Positions 26,027 to 34,978 of a stretch of DNA of 64,000 nt are shown here, piece by piece; positions within the stretch are counted from its first letter, which is position 1; each line of letters begins with the position of its first letter. A model generated the notes under the pieces. That model did not search any database. It saw only the letters and a program-made list of their open reading frames with translations, and was not told the origin of the DNA. The stretch lies in contig NZ_JAMXBH010000016.1 of the NCBI RefSeq assembly GCF_023913735.1, positions 21,684 through 85,683 on the forward strand, read 5' to 3'. Made by a program: the position numbers and the translations under genes. The DNA is from Pseudarthrobacter raffinosi (GTDB lineage: Bacteria > Actinomycetota > Actinomycetes > Actinomycetales > Micrococcaceae).

Positions 26027-26476
26027 CTACAGGCCGGGGCGCAGGCCGATCATCTGGAAGACGGGTGTCATCTGCCGCGAGCCTGGAAGTTCGGCCACAA
26101 CCACTGCATCAAGTTCCCGGTAAAACGCTTCACGGGCGCGGGCCAGCGCGGCGCGAAGCCTGCATTCATGGATCAGCGGGCAGTCGCCGCCCGGAGCGAC
26201 ACAGTCGGCGGCGTCCGTCCGGGTGTCCAGGGCCCGCAGGACCTGGCCCGCCGTTGCCCGGCGGCCAGCGGAGCTGAGCCTGGATCCGCCCGACCTGCCA
26301 CGCTCTACCTCGATCAGGCCCAGGCTGCGCAGCCTGGCCATCGCCTTGCTGACGTGGTTGTACGGTGTGCCCACGGCATCGGCGATGTTCTGCGTGGTCA
26401 GGAGGGTCGCCCCGGGCGCGGCGGCCAGAACCATCAGCGCCCGGAGGCTGACGTCTGCGAAGGCGTTGATTTTCAT
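26027..26476 (-). CDS. nsrR: Rrf2-family NO-sensing repressor NsrR
   Basis: A 149-residue Rrf2 regulator with an N-terminal winged helix (DVSLRALMVLAAAPG, PYNHVSKAMARLRSLGLIEV) and three Cys (C92, C99, C105) suited to an iron-sulfur cluster. In NsrR, NO damages the cluster and releases DNA. It is upstream of and in the same direction as hmp, with the operator in the 141-bp gap. The spacing of the Cys matches NsrR better than IscR. No clear ribosome site was found before the ATG. Confidence 0.88.
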   Translation of the reverse strand: MKINAFADVSLRALMVLAAAPGATLLTTQNIADAVGTPYNHVSKAMARLRSLGLIEVERGRSGGSRLSSAGRRATAGQVLRALDTRTDAADCVAPGGDCPLIHECRLRAALARAREAFYRELDAVVVAELPGSRQMTPVFQMIGLRPGL

Positions 26477-26493
26477 GGCAACCGGGGCGCGGT

Positions 26494-27003
26494 CTAGTCC
26501 ACCCAGACGGTGGGTTCGCTGGTGTCAGCGGCGAGCTGGCCAAACTCCCGTTCGTGGGTCCCGGTGTTGGCGGCGTAAGGGAGGACCGCGGCGAAAACGG
26601 ATCCGTCGCGGTGTTCAGCAGCTACATGGATGGCATCTGTTTCTTCCTCGACCAAGAGGATGTCGCAGACAATTGCGGCTGCGCGGAAATCAGCACGGTT
26701 CTGCCGGAGCAGTTCGGTGAGGTCGCTGATCATCGTGTCCGCGTCGAAGTCACCGTCGGAGCCGTCCTGGGCATCAGCCGGTGTGACGGCCACGAGGCGG
26801 ACTTCGCCGTCGTTCTCCACCACCAGTGCGAACGGCAGGAAGCCGCCGTTTCGCTCGAGCTGTTCCTGGGCTGCGCCGACGCCTGTGCCCAGCAGGTTTT
26901 CCAGGTCCGTGGCCGAGGCCTCCGGAACGGAATCCCGCCACGAAGCCACCGCAGCCGGGCCGTCCGTGGCTTCGTGGGCCATCTTCGGTTTAGCGCCTGA
27001 CAT
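26494..27003 (-). CDS. Conserved acidic hypothetical protein
   Basis: A 169-residue acidic soluble protein without recognisable motifs (SWRDSVPEASATDLENLLG, then a central FALVVENDGEVRLVAVTP strand-rich part). The start at 27003 overlaps the phosphomannomutase stop by 14 bp; ATG 26982, just after the stop, is an alternative. It appears coupled to the phosphomannomutase gene and is followed 17 bp later by nsrR. No function is offered. Confidence 0.7.
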   Translation of the reverse strand: MSGAKPKMAHEATDGPAAVASWRDSVPEASATDLENLLGTGVGAAQEQLERNGGFLPFALVVENDGEVRLVAVTPADAQDGSDGDFDADTMISDLTELLRQNRADFRAAAIVCDILLVEEETDAIHVAAEHRDGSVFAAVLPYAANTGTHEREFGQLAADTSEPTVWVD

Positions 27004-28408
27004 TGGAGAGCACGCGGTCCCGGACGCGTTCCATCGTGGCCCGGTCCGTTGCTTCCACGTTCAGGCGGAGGAAGGGCTCGGTGTTGGACGGGCGCAGGTT
27101 GAACCAGAAGCTGCCGTCATTGGCCGTGAATGTGCTGCCGTCCATGGTGTCCACGGTGATGTCCTCGGCGGCGAAGTCGGTGCGGACGCGCTCTACGGCG
27201 CCGGCCTTGTCCTCGATTTCGGAGTTGATCTCACCGGAGGAGACATAGGGCTCGTACTCGCGGCCGAGCTCGGACAGCGGTCCGTCCTGCTCGCCGAGGG
27301 CAGCGAGCACGTGCATTGCCGCCAGCATCCCGGTGTCTGCGTTCCAGAAGTCGCGGAAGTAGAAGTGGGCAGAGTGCTCGCCGCCGAACACTGCACCTTC
27401 CTCGGCCATGACTGCCTTGATGAACGAGTGGCCCACGCGCGTGCGGACGGCGCGGCCGCCGTCGTGCGCTACCAGTTCGGGCACTGCACGGGAGGTGAGC
27501 AGGTTGTGGATGACGGTGGGCGTTGCCTCGCCCTGCGCCTGGGCGCGGGCGATTTCGCGGCGTGCCACCATACCGGTGACGGCTGATGGCGACACGGGCT
27601 CACCATTTTGGTCGATGACGAAGCAGCGGTCGGCGTCGCCGTCGAATGCCAGGCCGATATCGGCGCCGTGCTGAATGACGGCGGCCTGCAGGTCGCGGAG
27701 GTTTTCCGGCTCGAGGGGGTTGGCCGGGTGGTTCGGGAAGGAGCCGTCCAGCTCGAAGTACAGTGGAATGATTTCGAACGGCAGCTTGGGCAGCAGGGCG
27801 TCGCCCAGTACCGCCGGCGTGGTGAGGCCAGCCATGCCGTTGCCTGCGTCCACAACTACCTTGAGCGGCCGGGATCCGGAGAGGTCCACCAGCTGGCGGA
27901 GGTACTCGGAGTAGTCCTTCAGGACGTCGTGGACACCGATCAGGCCGCGGGCGGGGGCCGCCGGGATGGAGCCTTCGTTGAGGTACTTCTCGGCGAGGGC
28001 CTGGATCTCTTTGAGGCCGGATTCGGAGGAGATGGGCTGCGCGCCGGGCTTCGACATTTTGATGCCGTTGTATTCGGCGGGGTTGTGGCTGGCGGTGAAC
28101 GTGGCGCCGGCAGCGTTGAGGGAACCGCAGGCGTAGTAGAGCTCGTCGGTGGAGATCAGGTCAAGGAGCTTGACGTCGGCGCCGCGGGTGGCTGCGCCGT
28201 CGGCGAATGCCTTGGCGAACTCGGGGGAGGAGGGACGCATGTCGCCGCCTACCAGGATCGTCTGGCCCTCCAGTTCCAGCACATCAACGAACGCGGCGCC
28301 CACGGCTTCGACGATTTCAGCGGTGATGGATTCGCCCACGATGCCCCGGACGTCGTAGGCCTTGAAGGATGCCGAGAGGTCAAAAGTCTTTGTCTGTTCG
28401 CTAGTCAC
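26990..28408 (-). CDS. manB: Phosphomannomutase/phosphoglucomutase
   Basis: A 472-residue alpha-D-phosphohexomutase that interconverts mannose-6-P/glucose-6-P and the 1-phosphates, feeding GDP-mannose and wall polysaccharide synthesis. The phosphoserine loop is TASHNP (S107), the metal loop DGDADRC, the sugar loop GGEHSAHFYF and the phosphate loop RPSNTEPFLR. GTG is the start, with TAAGAT 7 nt upstream, so the message is probably leaderless. Mannose or glucose preference cannot be judged from sequence alone. Confidence 0.92.
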   Translation of the reverse strand: MTSEQTKTFDLSASFKAYDVRGIVGESITAEIVEAVGAAFVDVLELEGQTILVGGDMRPSSPEFAKAFADGAATRGADVKLLDLISTDELYYACGSLNAAGATFTASHNPAEYNGIKMSKPGAQPISSESGLKEIQALAEKYLNEGSIPAAPARGLIGVHDVLKDYSEYLRQLVDLSGSRPLKVVVDAGNGMAGLTTPAVLGDALLPKLPFEIIPLYFELDGSFPNHPANPLEPENLRDLQAAVIQHGADIGLAFDGDADRCFVIDQNGEPVSPSAVTGMVARREIARAQAQGEATPTVIHNLLTSRAVPELVAHDGGRAVRTRVGHSFIKAVMAEEGAVFGGEHSAHFYFRDFWNADTGMLAAMHVLAALGEQDGPLSELGREYEPYVSSGEINSEIEDKAGAVERVRTDFAAEDITVDTMDGSTFTANDGSFWFNLRPSNTEPFLRLNVEATDRATMERVRDRVLSNVRR

Positions 28409-28504
28409 GGGTCTTATCTTACGTGGACCCGCGGACGTTCCCGGTTGTCCACATACGGAGGTCCCGGCTTTATGGGTGTCGGTGGGGGCTGGGATACTGA
28501 ATCA

Positions 28505-30685
28505 ATGGTCGATACCCAGAACGCCGCCCTTCTTTCCGTTTCCCCTGACTCACCGTCCGCCACAAAAAGCCAGGCGCTGGAGGTTCTCCGCGAACTTGTC
28601 GGGCATCCGGCGGCGGATTTCCACGACGGACAGTTTGAGGCGATTGAAGCACTGGTCGACGGCGGCCGGCGGGCTTTGGTGGTCCAGCGCACCGGTTGGG
28701 GAAAATCGGCCGTGTACTTTGTGGCGTCCCTGCTGCTCCGGCGCCGCGGGGCCGGCCCTACTCTGATCGTTTCGCCGCTGCTCGCCCTGATGCGGGACCA
28801 GGTGGCTGCCGCCGCCCGCGCCGGAGTGCGTGCAGTGGCCATCAACTCCGCGAACCAGCTGGAATGGGACACCGTCCGGGAACAGCTCGCCGCTGATGAA
28901 GTCGACGTGCTGCTGGTTTCGCCGGAACGGCTCACCAACCCGTCCTTCCGTGAGAACCAGCTGCCGGAGCTCATCCGGCGGACGGGCCTGCTGGTTATTG
29001 ACGAGGCACACTGTATTTCGGACTGGGGCCATGACTTCCGGCCGGACTACCGCCGGATCGCTGACCTGATCACCCAACTGCCGGAGTCCGTCCCTGTCCT
29101 GGCCACCACCGCCACGGCCAACTCGCGCGTGGTCCACGACATCGAGGAACAGCTGGGCGCGGGCGTCCTCACTATCCGCGGAACCCTGGGCAGGGATTCC
29201 CTGCGCCTGGGCGTCCTCACCTTGCCGAATTCCCGCGAACGGCTGGGCTGGCTCCTGACGCACCTGGCCGATCTGCCCGGCAGCGGCATCATCTACACGC
29301 TGACAGTCTCAGCCGCGGAGGACACCGCCAGGCTTCTCGCCGAAGCCGGGCACACCGTGCAGGCCTATACCGGCAGGACCGATCCCGCGGACCGGGAGCG
29401 CGCAGAGCAGATGCTCAAGGACAACCAGGTCAAGGCGTTGGTTGCCACCTCGGCGCTCGGCATGGGCTTCGACAAACCGGATCTTGGCTTCGTCGTCCAC
29501 CTCGGGGCGCCGTCCTCCCCTGTAGCGTACTACCAGCAAGTGGGCCGTGCGGGCCGTGGCGCGGCGAACGCAGATGTGCTGTTGCTGCCGGGTTCTGAAG
29601 ACCGGGATATCTGGCAGTACTTCGCCACCGCTTCCATGCCATCGGAGGAGAAAGCCACAGCAGTGCTGACGTCGTTGGCTGAGGCCGGCACTGCCGTGTC
29701 AACGGTTGCGTTGGAGGCCCGGGTTGATCTCCGACGCACCCCGCTGGAGCTGCTGCTGAAGGTCCTGGCCGTGGATGGCGCCGTGGAACGTGTCGGCGGC
29801 GGGTGGCGTTCCACCGGCCAGCCCTGGATCTACGACGCTGAGCGTTACCGCCGGATCGCCGAGGCCAGGGTGGACGAGCAGGACTCCATGGTGATCTACC
29901 AGGACACCGCCGGGTGCCGGATGGAATACATCACCTCGGTCCTCGACGACGAGACGGCGCATCCCTGCGGGAAGTGCGACAACTGCGCCGGCCGCTGGTT
30001 CCGGGCCGATATCGCCGACGACGCCACGGCAGCGGCGGGTCAGACGCTCACCCGCGCCGGTGGTGTCCTGGAGGCACGGCTGCAGTGGCCCAGCGGCATG
30101 GACCGTTTGGGCGTTCCGGTCAAGGGAAAAATCAAGCCCGACGAAGGACTGGCGGACGGCCGGGTGCTGGCAAGGCTTACCGATCTCGGCTGGGGCGGGG
30201 CGCTGCGGGAACTCTTTGCGGCCGGCGCCGCAGACCGGCCGGTGGATCCTGCCATGCTGCAGGCCTGTGTCCAGGTCCTGCGGGAATGGGCTACCGGTGA
30301 CGGCCGGAACCCGGGCTGGAGCGGTGCAGGCCGGCCGGCCGCGATCGTCAGCATGCCTTCCCGCAGCAAGCCCGAACTGGTCCGTTCCCTTGCCCAGGGA
30401 ATTTCGGAAATCGGCAGGATCCCCTACCTTGGCGAGCTGGCCCTGGGACACGGCGGACCCACTGGAAGCCGCGGCGGAAACAGCGCGTACCGGTTGGCCG
30501 GTGTTTGGGACCGCGTCATGGTGGGCCCGGAGTTGGAGGCCGCCATGGCAACACTTCGTGGCCAGGGCGTGATGCTGATCGACGACCTCGTGGACAGCCG
30601 GTGGACCGTTACCGTGGCTGGACGCGCCCTGCGCCAGGCGGGGGCGGGGGCTGTTCTTCCGCTCGTGCTTGCCCAGGCCGGCTGA
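28505..30685 (+). CDS. recQ: RecQ-family ATP-dependent DNA helicase
   Basis: A 726-residue superfamily 2 helicase with Walker A QRTGWGKSAVYF, a DEAH box (VIDEAHCISDWGHDF), motif VI QQVGRAGRG and a RecQ-like four-Cys zinc site (C near MEYI, then HPCGKCDNCAGRW). It should unwind DNA 3'-5' in repair. About 230 residues follow the zinc site, longer than an HRDC-only tail. The start is ATG 28505, with GATACT 6 nt before it; the frame is open for 300 codons upstream, but only antisense to manB. The 3' end overlaps the MFS gene by 77 bp. Confidence 0.88.
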   Translation: MVDTQNAALLSVSPDSPSATKSQALEVLRELVGHPAADFHDGQFEAIEALVDGGRRALVVQRTGWGKSAVYFVASLLLRRRGAGPTLIVSPLLALMRDQVAAAARAGVRAVAINSANQLEWDTVREQLAADEVDVLLVSPERLTNPSFRENQLPELIRRTGLLVIDEAHCISDWGHDFRPDYRRIADLITQLPESVPVLATTATANSRVVHDIEEQLGAGVLTIRGTLGRDSLRLGVLTLPNSRERLGWLLTHLADLPGSGIIYTLTVSAAEDTARLLAEAGHTVQAYTGRTDPADRERAEQMLKDNQVKALVATSALGMGFDKPDLGFVVHLGAPSSPVAYYQQVGRAGRGAANADVLLLPGSEDRDIWQYFATASMPSEEKATAVLTSLAEAGTAVSTVALEARVDLRRTPLELLLKVLAVDGAVERVGGGWRSTGQPWIYDAERYRRIAEARVDEQDSMVIYQDTAGCRMEYITSVLDDETAHPCGKCDNCAGRWFRADIADDATAAAGQTLTRAGGVLEARLQWPSGMDRLGVPVKGKIKPDEGLADGRVLARLTDLGWGGALRELFAAGAADRPVDPAMLQACVQVLREWATGDGRNPGWSGAGRPAAIVSMPSRSKPELVRSLAQGISEIGRIPYLGELALGHGGPTGSRGGNSAYRLAGVWDRVMVGPELEAAMATLRGQGVMLIDDLVDSRWTVTVAGRALRQAGAGAVLPLVLAQAG

Positions 30686-32090
30686 TCTCTGCGCCGGCAT
30701 GCCGGTGCAGTGACAGGCTGTCCGCCGTACTGAAGAGCATCAGGACGGCCATGGTGAGGAAGGCTCCGCGGAAGGGGCCAGCGTGATCCGCGGGGAAGGC
30801 CGCCACGCCGTCGAAAATCCGGATCAGCAGGGCACCAACGGCGATGCCGGCGCCTGCGGCGAGCTGCACCAGGGTCGCCGACACGGAATTGGCCGATGTC
30901 AGCTGGGCGGGTGCGATGTCCGCGTACTGCACCGACGCGTAGGCGGAGAAGCCAATGGAGCGGAAGGCCCCGCTGCACACGAGCAGGGCGAAGATCAGGG
31001 CCTGCGGCGTGTCCGGAGTGAGCAGGGCGCACAGGGCGAAGGTCACCGCCGATGCCAGGGAGCCGAAGACCAGCATGGCCCGGAAACCGAAACGCCGGAT
31101 CAGCGGCGTGGTGGCCGGCTTGATGCCGATGTTGCCGATGAACACGGCCGCCACCATGATTCCGGCGTGCAGCGGTGACCAGCCGAAACCGGTCTGGAAC
31201 ATCAGGGGCAGGAGGAACGGCACCGAACTGATGGTCAGGCGGTAGACGAACCCGCCGGTGGCCATGGCCCGGAATGTTCGGGTGGAAAAAACACTGAGAT
31301 CAAACAGAGGGTTTTTGGCGCGCCTCATCCACAGCACGGCGGCCGCGAGGGCGCATACCCCTGCAGCAGCGCCGATGGCTGCCCATGGACCGTCGGGGTG
31401 GGCAGTGGCCAGCTCAAGGCCCACCACCAGGGCGCCCACTCCGGTGGTGGTGAGGAACAGGCCCAGCCAGTCGAGCCTGCGTGCCCTGTCTCCGGCGCCG
31501 GCTGGTACCAGACTGAGTGCGGCGATGAACGCGGCCGCCCCCAATGGCAAATTGATGAGGAAGATCCAGTGCCACGACAGGTAGGTGGTCAGCGCGCCGC
31601 CTACGAGCGGCGCCAGTACGGGCGCCAGCAGCGCGGGCCACACCAGGAAAGCCGTCGCCCGCAGAAGCTCCGATTTGGGTGTGCCGCGCAGTACCAGGAG
31701 GGTGCCGACAGGAACCATCATGGCCCCACCGGCGCCCTGCAGGATCCGGCTCAGCGTCAGCACGGTCAGGTCGGGGCTGATGGCGCAGGCCAGTGAAGCC
31801 AGTGTGAACAGGGCGATCGCGAAGCAGAATACTTTGCGGGCCCCCACGCGTTCAGCAAGCCAGCCGCTGAGCGGGATTCCCATGGCCACGGTCATGAGGT
31901 AGGCCGTCATGGTGATGTTGACGTCGGCGGCTGGAACGCCAAAGTCGCTGGCGATGTTGGGGATGGCGGTGGTGAGGATGGTGCCGTCCAGGAACTCCAT
32001 AAAGAATGTGGCAGCCACCAGTAGCGCCAGGCGTGGATTCCACGCCTGGCTTGTGCTGGATTCCGCGCCCGGGGAATTGCTTACTGCCAT
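30609..32090 (-). CDS. MFS multidrug exporter (DHA2-like)
   Basis: A 493-residue permease with about 14 hydrophobic segments and the DHA2-type opening ATFFMEFLDGTILTTAIPNIA; motif A-like LAERVGARKVF and motif C-like GPLVGG-type segments are also present (PLVGGALTTYLSW). It likely exports drugs or metabolites by proton antiport. The start at ATG 32090 is chosen over an open extension to 32315 that would translate the minisatellite. The tail is proline-rich and overlaps recQ on the other strand. Confidence 0.87.
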   Translation of the reverse strand: MAVSNSPGAESSTSQAWNPRLALLVAATFFMEFLDGTILTTAIPNIASDFGVPAADVNITMTAYLMTVAMGIPLSGWLAERVGARKVFCFAIALFTLASLACAISPDLTVLTLSRILQGAGGAMMVPVGTLLVLRGTPKSELLRATAFLVWPALLAPVLAPLVGGALTTYLSWHWIFLINLPLGAAAFIAALSLVPAGAGDRARRLDWLGLFLTTTGVGALVVGLELATAHPDGPWAAIGAAAGVCALAAAVLWMRRAKNPLFDLSVFSTRTFRAMATGGFVYRLTISSVPFLLPLMFQTGFGWSPLHAGIMVAAVFIGNIGIKPATTPLIRRFGFRAMLVFGSLASAVTFALCALLTPDTPQALIFALLVCSGAFRSIGFSAYASVQYADIAPAQLTSANSVSATLVQLAAGAGIAVGALLIRIFDGVAAFPADHAGPFRGAFLTMAVLMLFSTADSLSLHRHAGAEISRPGQARAEEQPPPPPGAGRVQPR

Positions 32091-32188
32091 TCCACCATCC
32101 TGCCACCGGCTGCACGGGTGGAGCCTCGTGCGTCCGCACCCCGGACCGCCAGCCTGTCCAGCCCACCCCACTTTCCACGCGCCACGCG

Positions 32189-32284
32189 CCACGCCCGTCT
32201 CCCGCCCGCGCACCACGCCCGACTCCCGCCCACGCACCACGCCCGTCTCCCGCCCGCGCACCACGCCCGTCTCCCGCCCATGTA
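32189..32284. repeat. 24-bp minisatellite, 4 units
   Basis: Four 24-bp units (CCACGCCCGTCTCCCGCCCG type) at 32189, 32213, 32237 and 32261 lie in the 5' region of the MFS gene and abut the 54-bp palindrome. Confidence 0.9.
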
Positions 32285-32336
32285 GGTAGCAGTAACTGTC
32301 GTTATGAGCGCTCATAACGACAGTTACTGCTACCTA
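32283..32336. repeat. Perfect 54-bp palindrome
   Basis: Two 27-bp arms (starting TAGGTAGCAGTAACTGTCG) meet at GAGC|GCTC with no mismatch and no loop. It sits between the minisatellite and the tRNA-Ser terminator. Perfect palindromes of this length can extrude as cruciforms; no flanking gene explains it. Confidence 0.9.
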
Positions 32337-32378
32337 GTTTGGGTTTGGTGGCATAAAAGCACTTCCCCAGGGAACGCA

Positions 32379-32404
32379 AAAGGCCCCGGTCCAGGACCGG
32401 GGCC
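32379..32404 (-). terminator. Terminator of tRNA-Ser(GCT)
   Basis: The 11-bp stem GGCCCCGGTCC with its complement around one central base, followed on the minus strand by a T-run, 6 bp after the tRNA. Confidence 0.8.
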
Positions 32405-32409
32405 AAACG

Positions 32410-32497
32410 CGGAGACGGGGGGATTTGAACCCCCGGTGGAGTTGTGCCCCACACTTCATTAGCAGTGAAGCCCATTCGGCCGCTCTGGCACGTCTCC
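32410..32497 (-). tRNA. tRNA-Ser (anticodon GCT)
   Basis: An 88-nt class II tRNA with a long variable arm. The acceptor is GGAGACG/CGTCTCC, the anticodon stem CTTCA/TGAAG with loop CTGCTAA (anticodon GCT), and the T arm GGGGGTTCAAATCCCCC. The discriminator is G; CCA is not encoded. It reads AGC/AGU codons. Confidence 0.95.
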
Positions 32498-32632
32498 AAT
32501 GGCTATTACTAGCCCACCAAGGATACGCAGAACGGGGCACGCAGTGCAAAACGGCCACCGAACGCTTGTCTCAGCCCCGGCGCCCTGCCCCACGGTATGC
32601 CTCGCGCCGGGCCCAGGAACAGTGCCCTGGGC

Positions 32633-34903
32633 TCAACCCCCTGCCAGCGTCCGCCAAAGGAAGTGCTGGCTGCGGGCCTGCAGGGCGGCGGCCTGCCGGT
32701 TGTCCGAAGCTCCGGCGTGGCCGCCTTCCAGCGCTTCGTGGAACCAGACATTCGGGATGCCCATCGCCTGCATCCGGGCGGCCATCTTGCGGGCCTGGAC
32801 CGGTCCCACCCTGTCGTCCGATGTGGCCGTCCAGATGAATGTTTCGGGGTACTCCACGCCGTCCTTGAGCAGGTGGTACGGGGAGAAGGTCTTGATGTAC
32901 TCCCATTCCGCCGCCACGTCCGGGTCGCCGTATTCGGCGATCCAGGAGTGCCCGGCGGAGAGCTTGGTGTACCGCCTCATGTCCAGCAGCGGAACGCCGC
33001 AGGAGATAGCCCCGAAAAGTTCCGGGTAGGTGGTGAGCATGTTGCCCACCAGCAGCCCGCCGTTGGACCCGCCCACGCAGCCAAGCCGCTCCCGGGAGGT
33101 GACGCCACGGTGGACGAGGTGCTGCGCCACGGCGGCAAAGTCCTCGAAGGCGCGGTGCCGGTTTTCCTTGAGCGCGGCCCGGTGCCAGGACGGCCCGTAT
33201 TCGCCGCCGCCGCGGATGTTGGCCACAACGTAGACGCCGCCGCGGGAGTGCGCTGCCTCGCCGGGCCCGCCGGAGGTGGCGGTCCTGCGCTCCAGCCAAG
33301 CCCTGCCGACGGTTCCGCTGTACGCAGGGGTCCGGGAGACTTCGAAGCCGCCGTAGCCGGAGAGCTGCGTGGGGTTCTGCCCGTCCAGGACAAGGTCCCG
33401 CGAGGCCACCTGGAAGTAGGGGACGCGGGTGCCGTCTGCGGAGACGGCGAAGTGCTGCTGCACCTCGTACTGGTCGTCATTAAAGAACGACGGCGACGCC
33501 TTGACTGCCGCATGGCTGCTCACCACGCCAGCCGTCCCGGCAACGCCCCCGCCGGAGCCGGCGGTCCCGGCAGGATCCCGCGTGAGGCTTCCGCGCATCA
33601 GTGTGCTGGGGGTGGTGAATCCGGTGGCGACCAGCCAGAAGTCGTCGCCCGCACCGCCGTCGGCCGGTCCTTCATCTTCGTCGTCCACCGCGTAGGCGTT
33701 GACGTCGTGCAGCGGCGGGCAGGCATCCAGCAGCGACGAAGCCCAGGCGCCGCCGTCGGCCGCACTCCCGTCGGCCGCACCCCCGTCGGCCGCAACGCTT
33801 GGAACAGAGGGATCCAGCACCCGGATCTCGGACGAGACGTCCCGCAGCAGGTTCAGCAGCAGGAAATTCCGCGTCCAGCTCCACGACTGCAGCGAAATGT
33901 GCGCATCCGGCGTAAACAGCACCAAGAGATCCCGCGCCCCGGCAAGGTAGTCCTCGAACTTCGCAGCCAACAGCGACCCGGCGGGGTACGTGTTGCCCTC
34001 AAGGGACCAGTCCTGCTGCGGCCGGAACAGGAGCCATTCGCGGTGCGCACTGAGGTTAACATCTGTCGGCGCATCGATCTCGAGCCAGGCGTCGTCCCAG
34101 CGGATGAACGTGCTGCGGTTGTAGAAATCGATGTAGTCCACGGCGAACGTGCGCTCGAAACCCGGAGTGGAATCGTGCGCCACCACGGCCATCATGTGGT
34201 CCTCCGGCACCTCAAAAAGCCGGGCGGCCGCGGAAAGGGCGTTGCCGCGTCGCAGGGTGACAGCCGTCCGGGCATATGAGGATGCGGTTCGCGGCAGGTC
34301 CCCGGCCGTGGAGGCAACCAGCAGCGTGTCCGCGTCCAGCCACGAGACGTTCCCCTTCGCCGTCGGCAGGTCAAAACCGCCGTCTGCCGGGTCAACAAAG
34401 GTGCGGGTCCCGACGTCGAACTCGCGGTAGCGGTTGGCGTCGCCGCCGTCGGGGGAGAGCGCCAGGAGCGCGAGGCGGTACGGGTCGCCAGCGGCGGGGC
34501 GCAGGAACGTGGCACCGTGGAAGACCCACTCCTCACCTTCGGCGGCGGCGAGGGCATCCACATCCAGCAGCACGTCCCAGGCGGGGGAGTCCGTCAGGTA
34601 GCTTTCCCAGGTGGTGCGGCGCCACAGCCCCTTCGGGTTCGCCTGGTCCTTCCAGAAGTTGTAGTACCACTCGCCGCGCTTGCCCACCATGGCGATCCGG
34701 TCCGTGGAGTCCAGCACCTCCAGGATGCTTCCCTCCAGGCCTACGTAATCGGCGTCCTCCAAAAGGTCCTCGGTGCGGGCGTTCTGCTCCCGGACCCAGG
34801 CAAGCGGTGCCCCGCCGTAGATCTCCTCCAGCCAGACGTTCTCATCAGTGGGTTCGGGGGCGGGCGATGAACCGGGCGCTTGATCAGCTGCAGTGGTGGT
34901 CAT
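32633..34903 (-). CDS. Prolyl oligopeptidase family protein (S9A)
   Basis: A 756-residue serine peptidase: an N-terminal segment, a beta-propeller and a C-terminal alpha/beta-hydrolase. The triad is visible as GGSNGG (Ser613), SDDRVGP (Asp696/697) and EGGHAGA (His729). It cleaves short proline-containing peptides, and lacks a signal peptide, so it is probably cytoplasmic. ATG 34903 follows GGATGGGG; ATG 34912 is possible. The propeller contains two low-complexity insertions, one coded by a 15-bp tandem repeat. It is divergent from the FAD protein gene over 75 bp. Confidence 0.88.
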   Translation of the reverse strand: MTTTAADQAPGSSPAPEPTDENVWLEEIYGGAPLAWVREQNARTEDLLEDADYVGLEGSILEVLDSTDRIAMVGKRGEWYYNFWKDQANPKGLWRRTTWESYLTDSPAWDVLLDVDALAAAEGEEWVFHGATFLRPAAGDPYRLALLALSPDGGDANRYREFDVGTRTFVDPADGGFDLPTAKGNVSWLDADTLLVASTAGDLPRTASSYARTAVTLRRGNALSAAARLFEVPEDHMMAVVAHDSTPGFERTFAVDYIDFYNRSTFIRWDDAWLEIDAPTDVNLSAHREWLLFRPQQDWSLEGNTYPAGSLLAAKFEDYLAGARDLLVLFTPDAHISLQSWSWTRNFLLLNLLRDVSSEIRVLDPSVPSVAADGGAADGSAADGGAWASSLLDACPPLHDVNAYAVDDEDEGPADGGAGDDFWLVATGFTTPSTLMRGSLTRDPAGTAGSGGGVAGTAGVVSSHAAVKASPSFFNDDQYEVQQHFAVSADGTRVPYFQVASRDLVLDGQNPTQLSGYGGFEVSRTPAYSGTVGRAWLERRTATSGGPGEAAHSRGGVYVVANIRGGGEYGPSWHRAALKENRHRAFEDFAAVAQHLVHRGVTSRERLGCVGGSNGGLLVGNMLTTYPELFGAISCGVPLLDMRRYTKLSAGHSWIAEYGDPDVAAEWEYIKTFSPYHLLKDGVEYPETFIWTATSDDRVGPVQARKMAARMQAMGIPNVWFHEALEGGHAGASDNRQAAALQARSQHFLWRTLAGG
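33753..33797. repeat. 15-bp tandem repeat, 3 units, inside the oligopeptidase
   Basis: Units CCGTCGGCCGCA plus three variable bases at 33753, 33768 and 33783 encode an Ala-Asp-Gly insertion in the propeller. Confidence 0.8.
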
Positions 34904-34965
34904 GCGCCCCATCCAAACAACATTTTCGCTCCGCAAGCAAGTCAAGTGCCTGCGGCGCATGCCGA

Positions 34966-34971
34966 TACTCT
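34966..34971 (+). promoter_or_regulatory. Leaderless -10 element deciding a GTG start
   Basis: TACTCT ends 7 nt before GTG 34979, making that GTG the first codon of the transcript of the FAD protein gene. Confidence 0.5.
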
Positions 34972-34978
34972 GGATGCC

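Noticed and set aside
27608..28504. 300-codon in-frame upstream extension of recQ
   Set aside because: It is fully antisense to manB, which has intact motifs; the helicase homology begins at 28505 and a -10-like hexamer lies just before it.
32189..32284. CRISPR-like array
   Set aside because: The units are directly joined with no spacers, and no cas genes are present.
32091..32315. 75-residue N-terminal extension of the MFS exporter
   Set aside because: It would translate the 24-bp minisatellite and start inside the palindrome; MFS homology begins right after ATG 32090.
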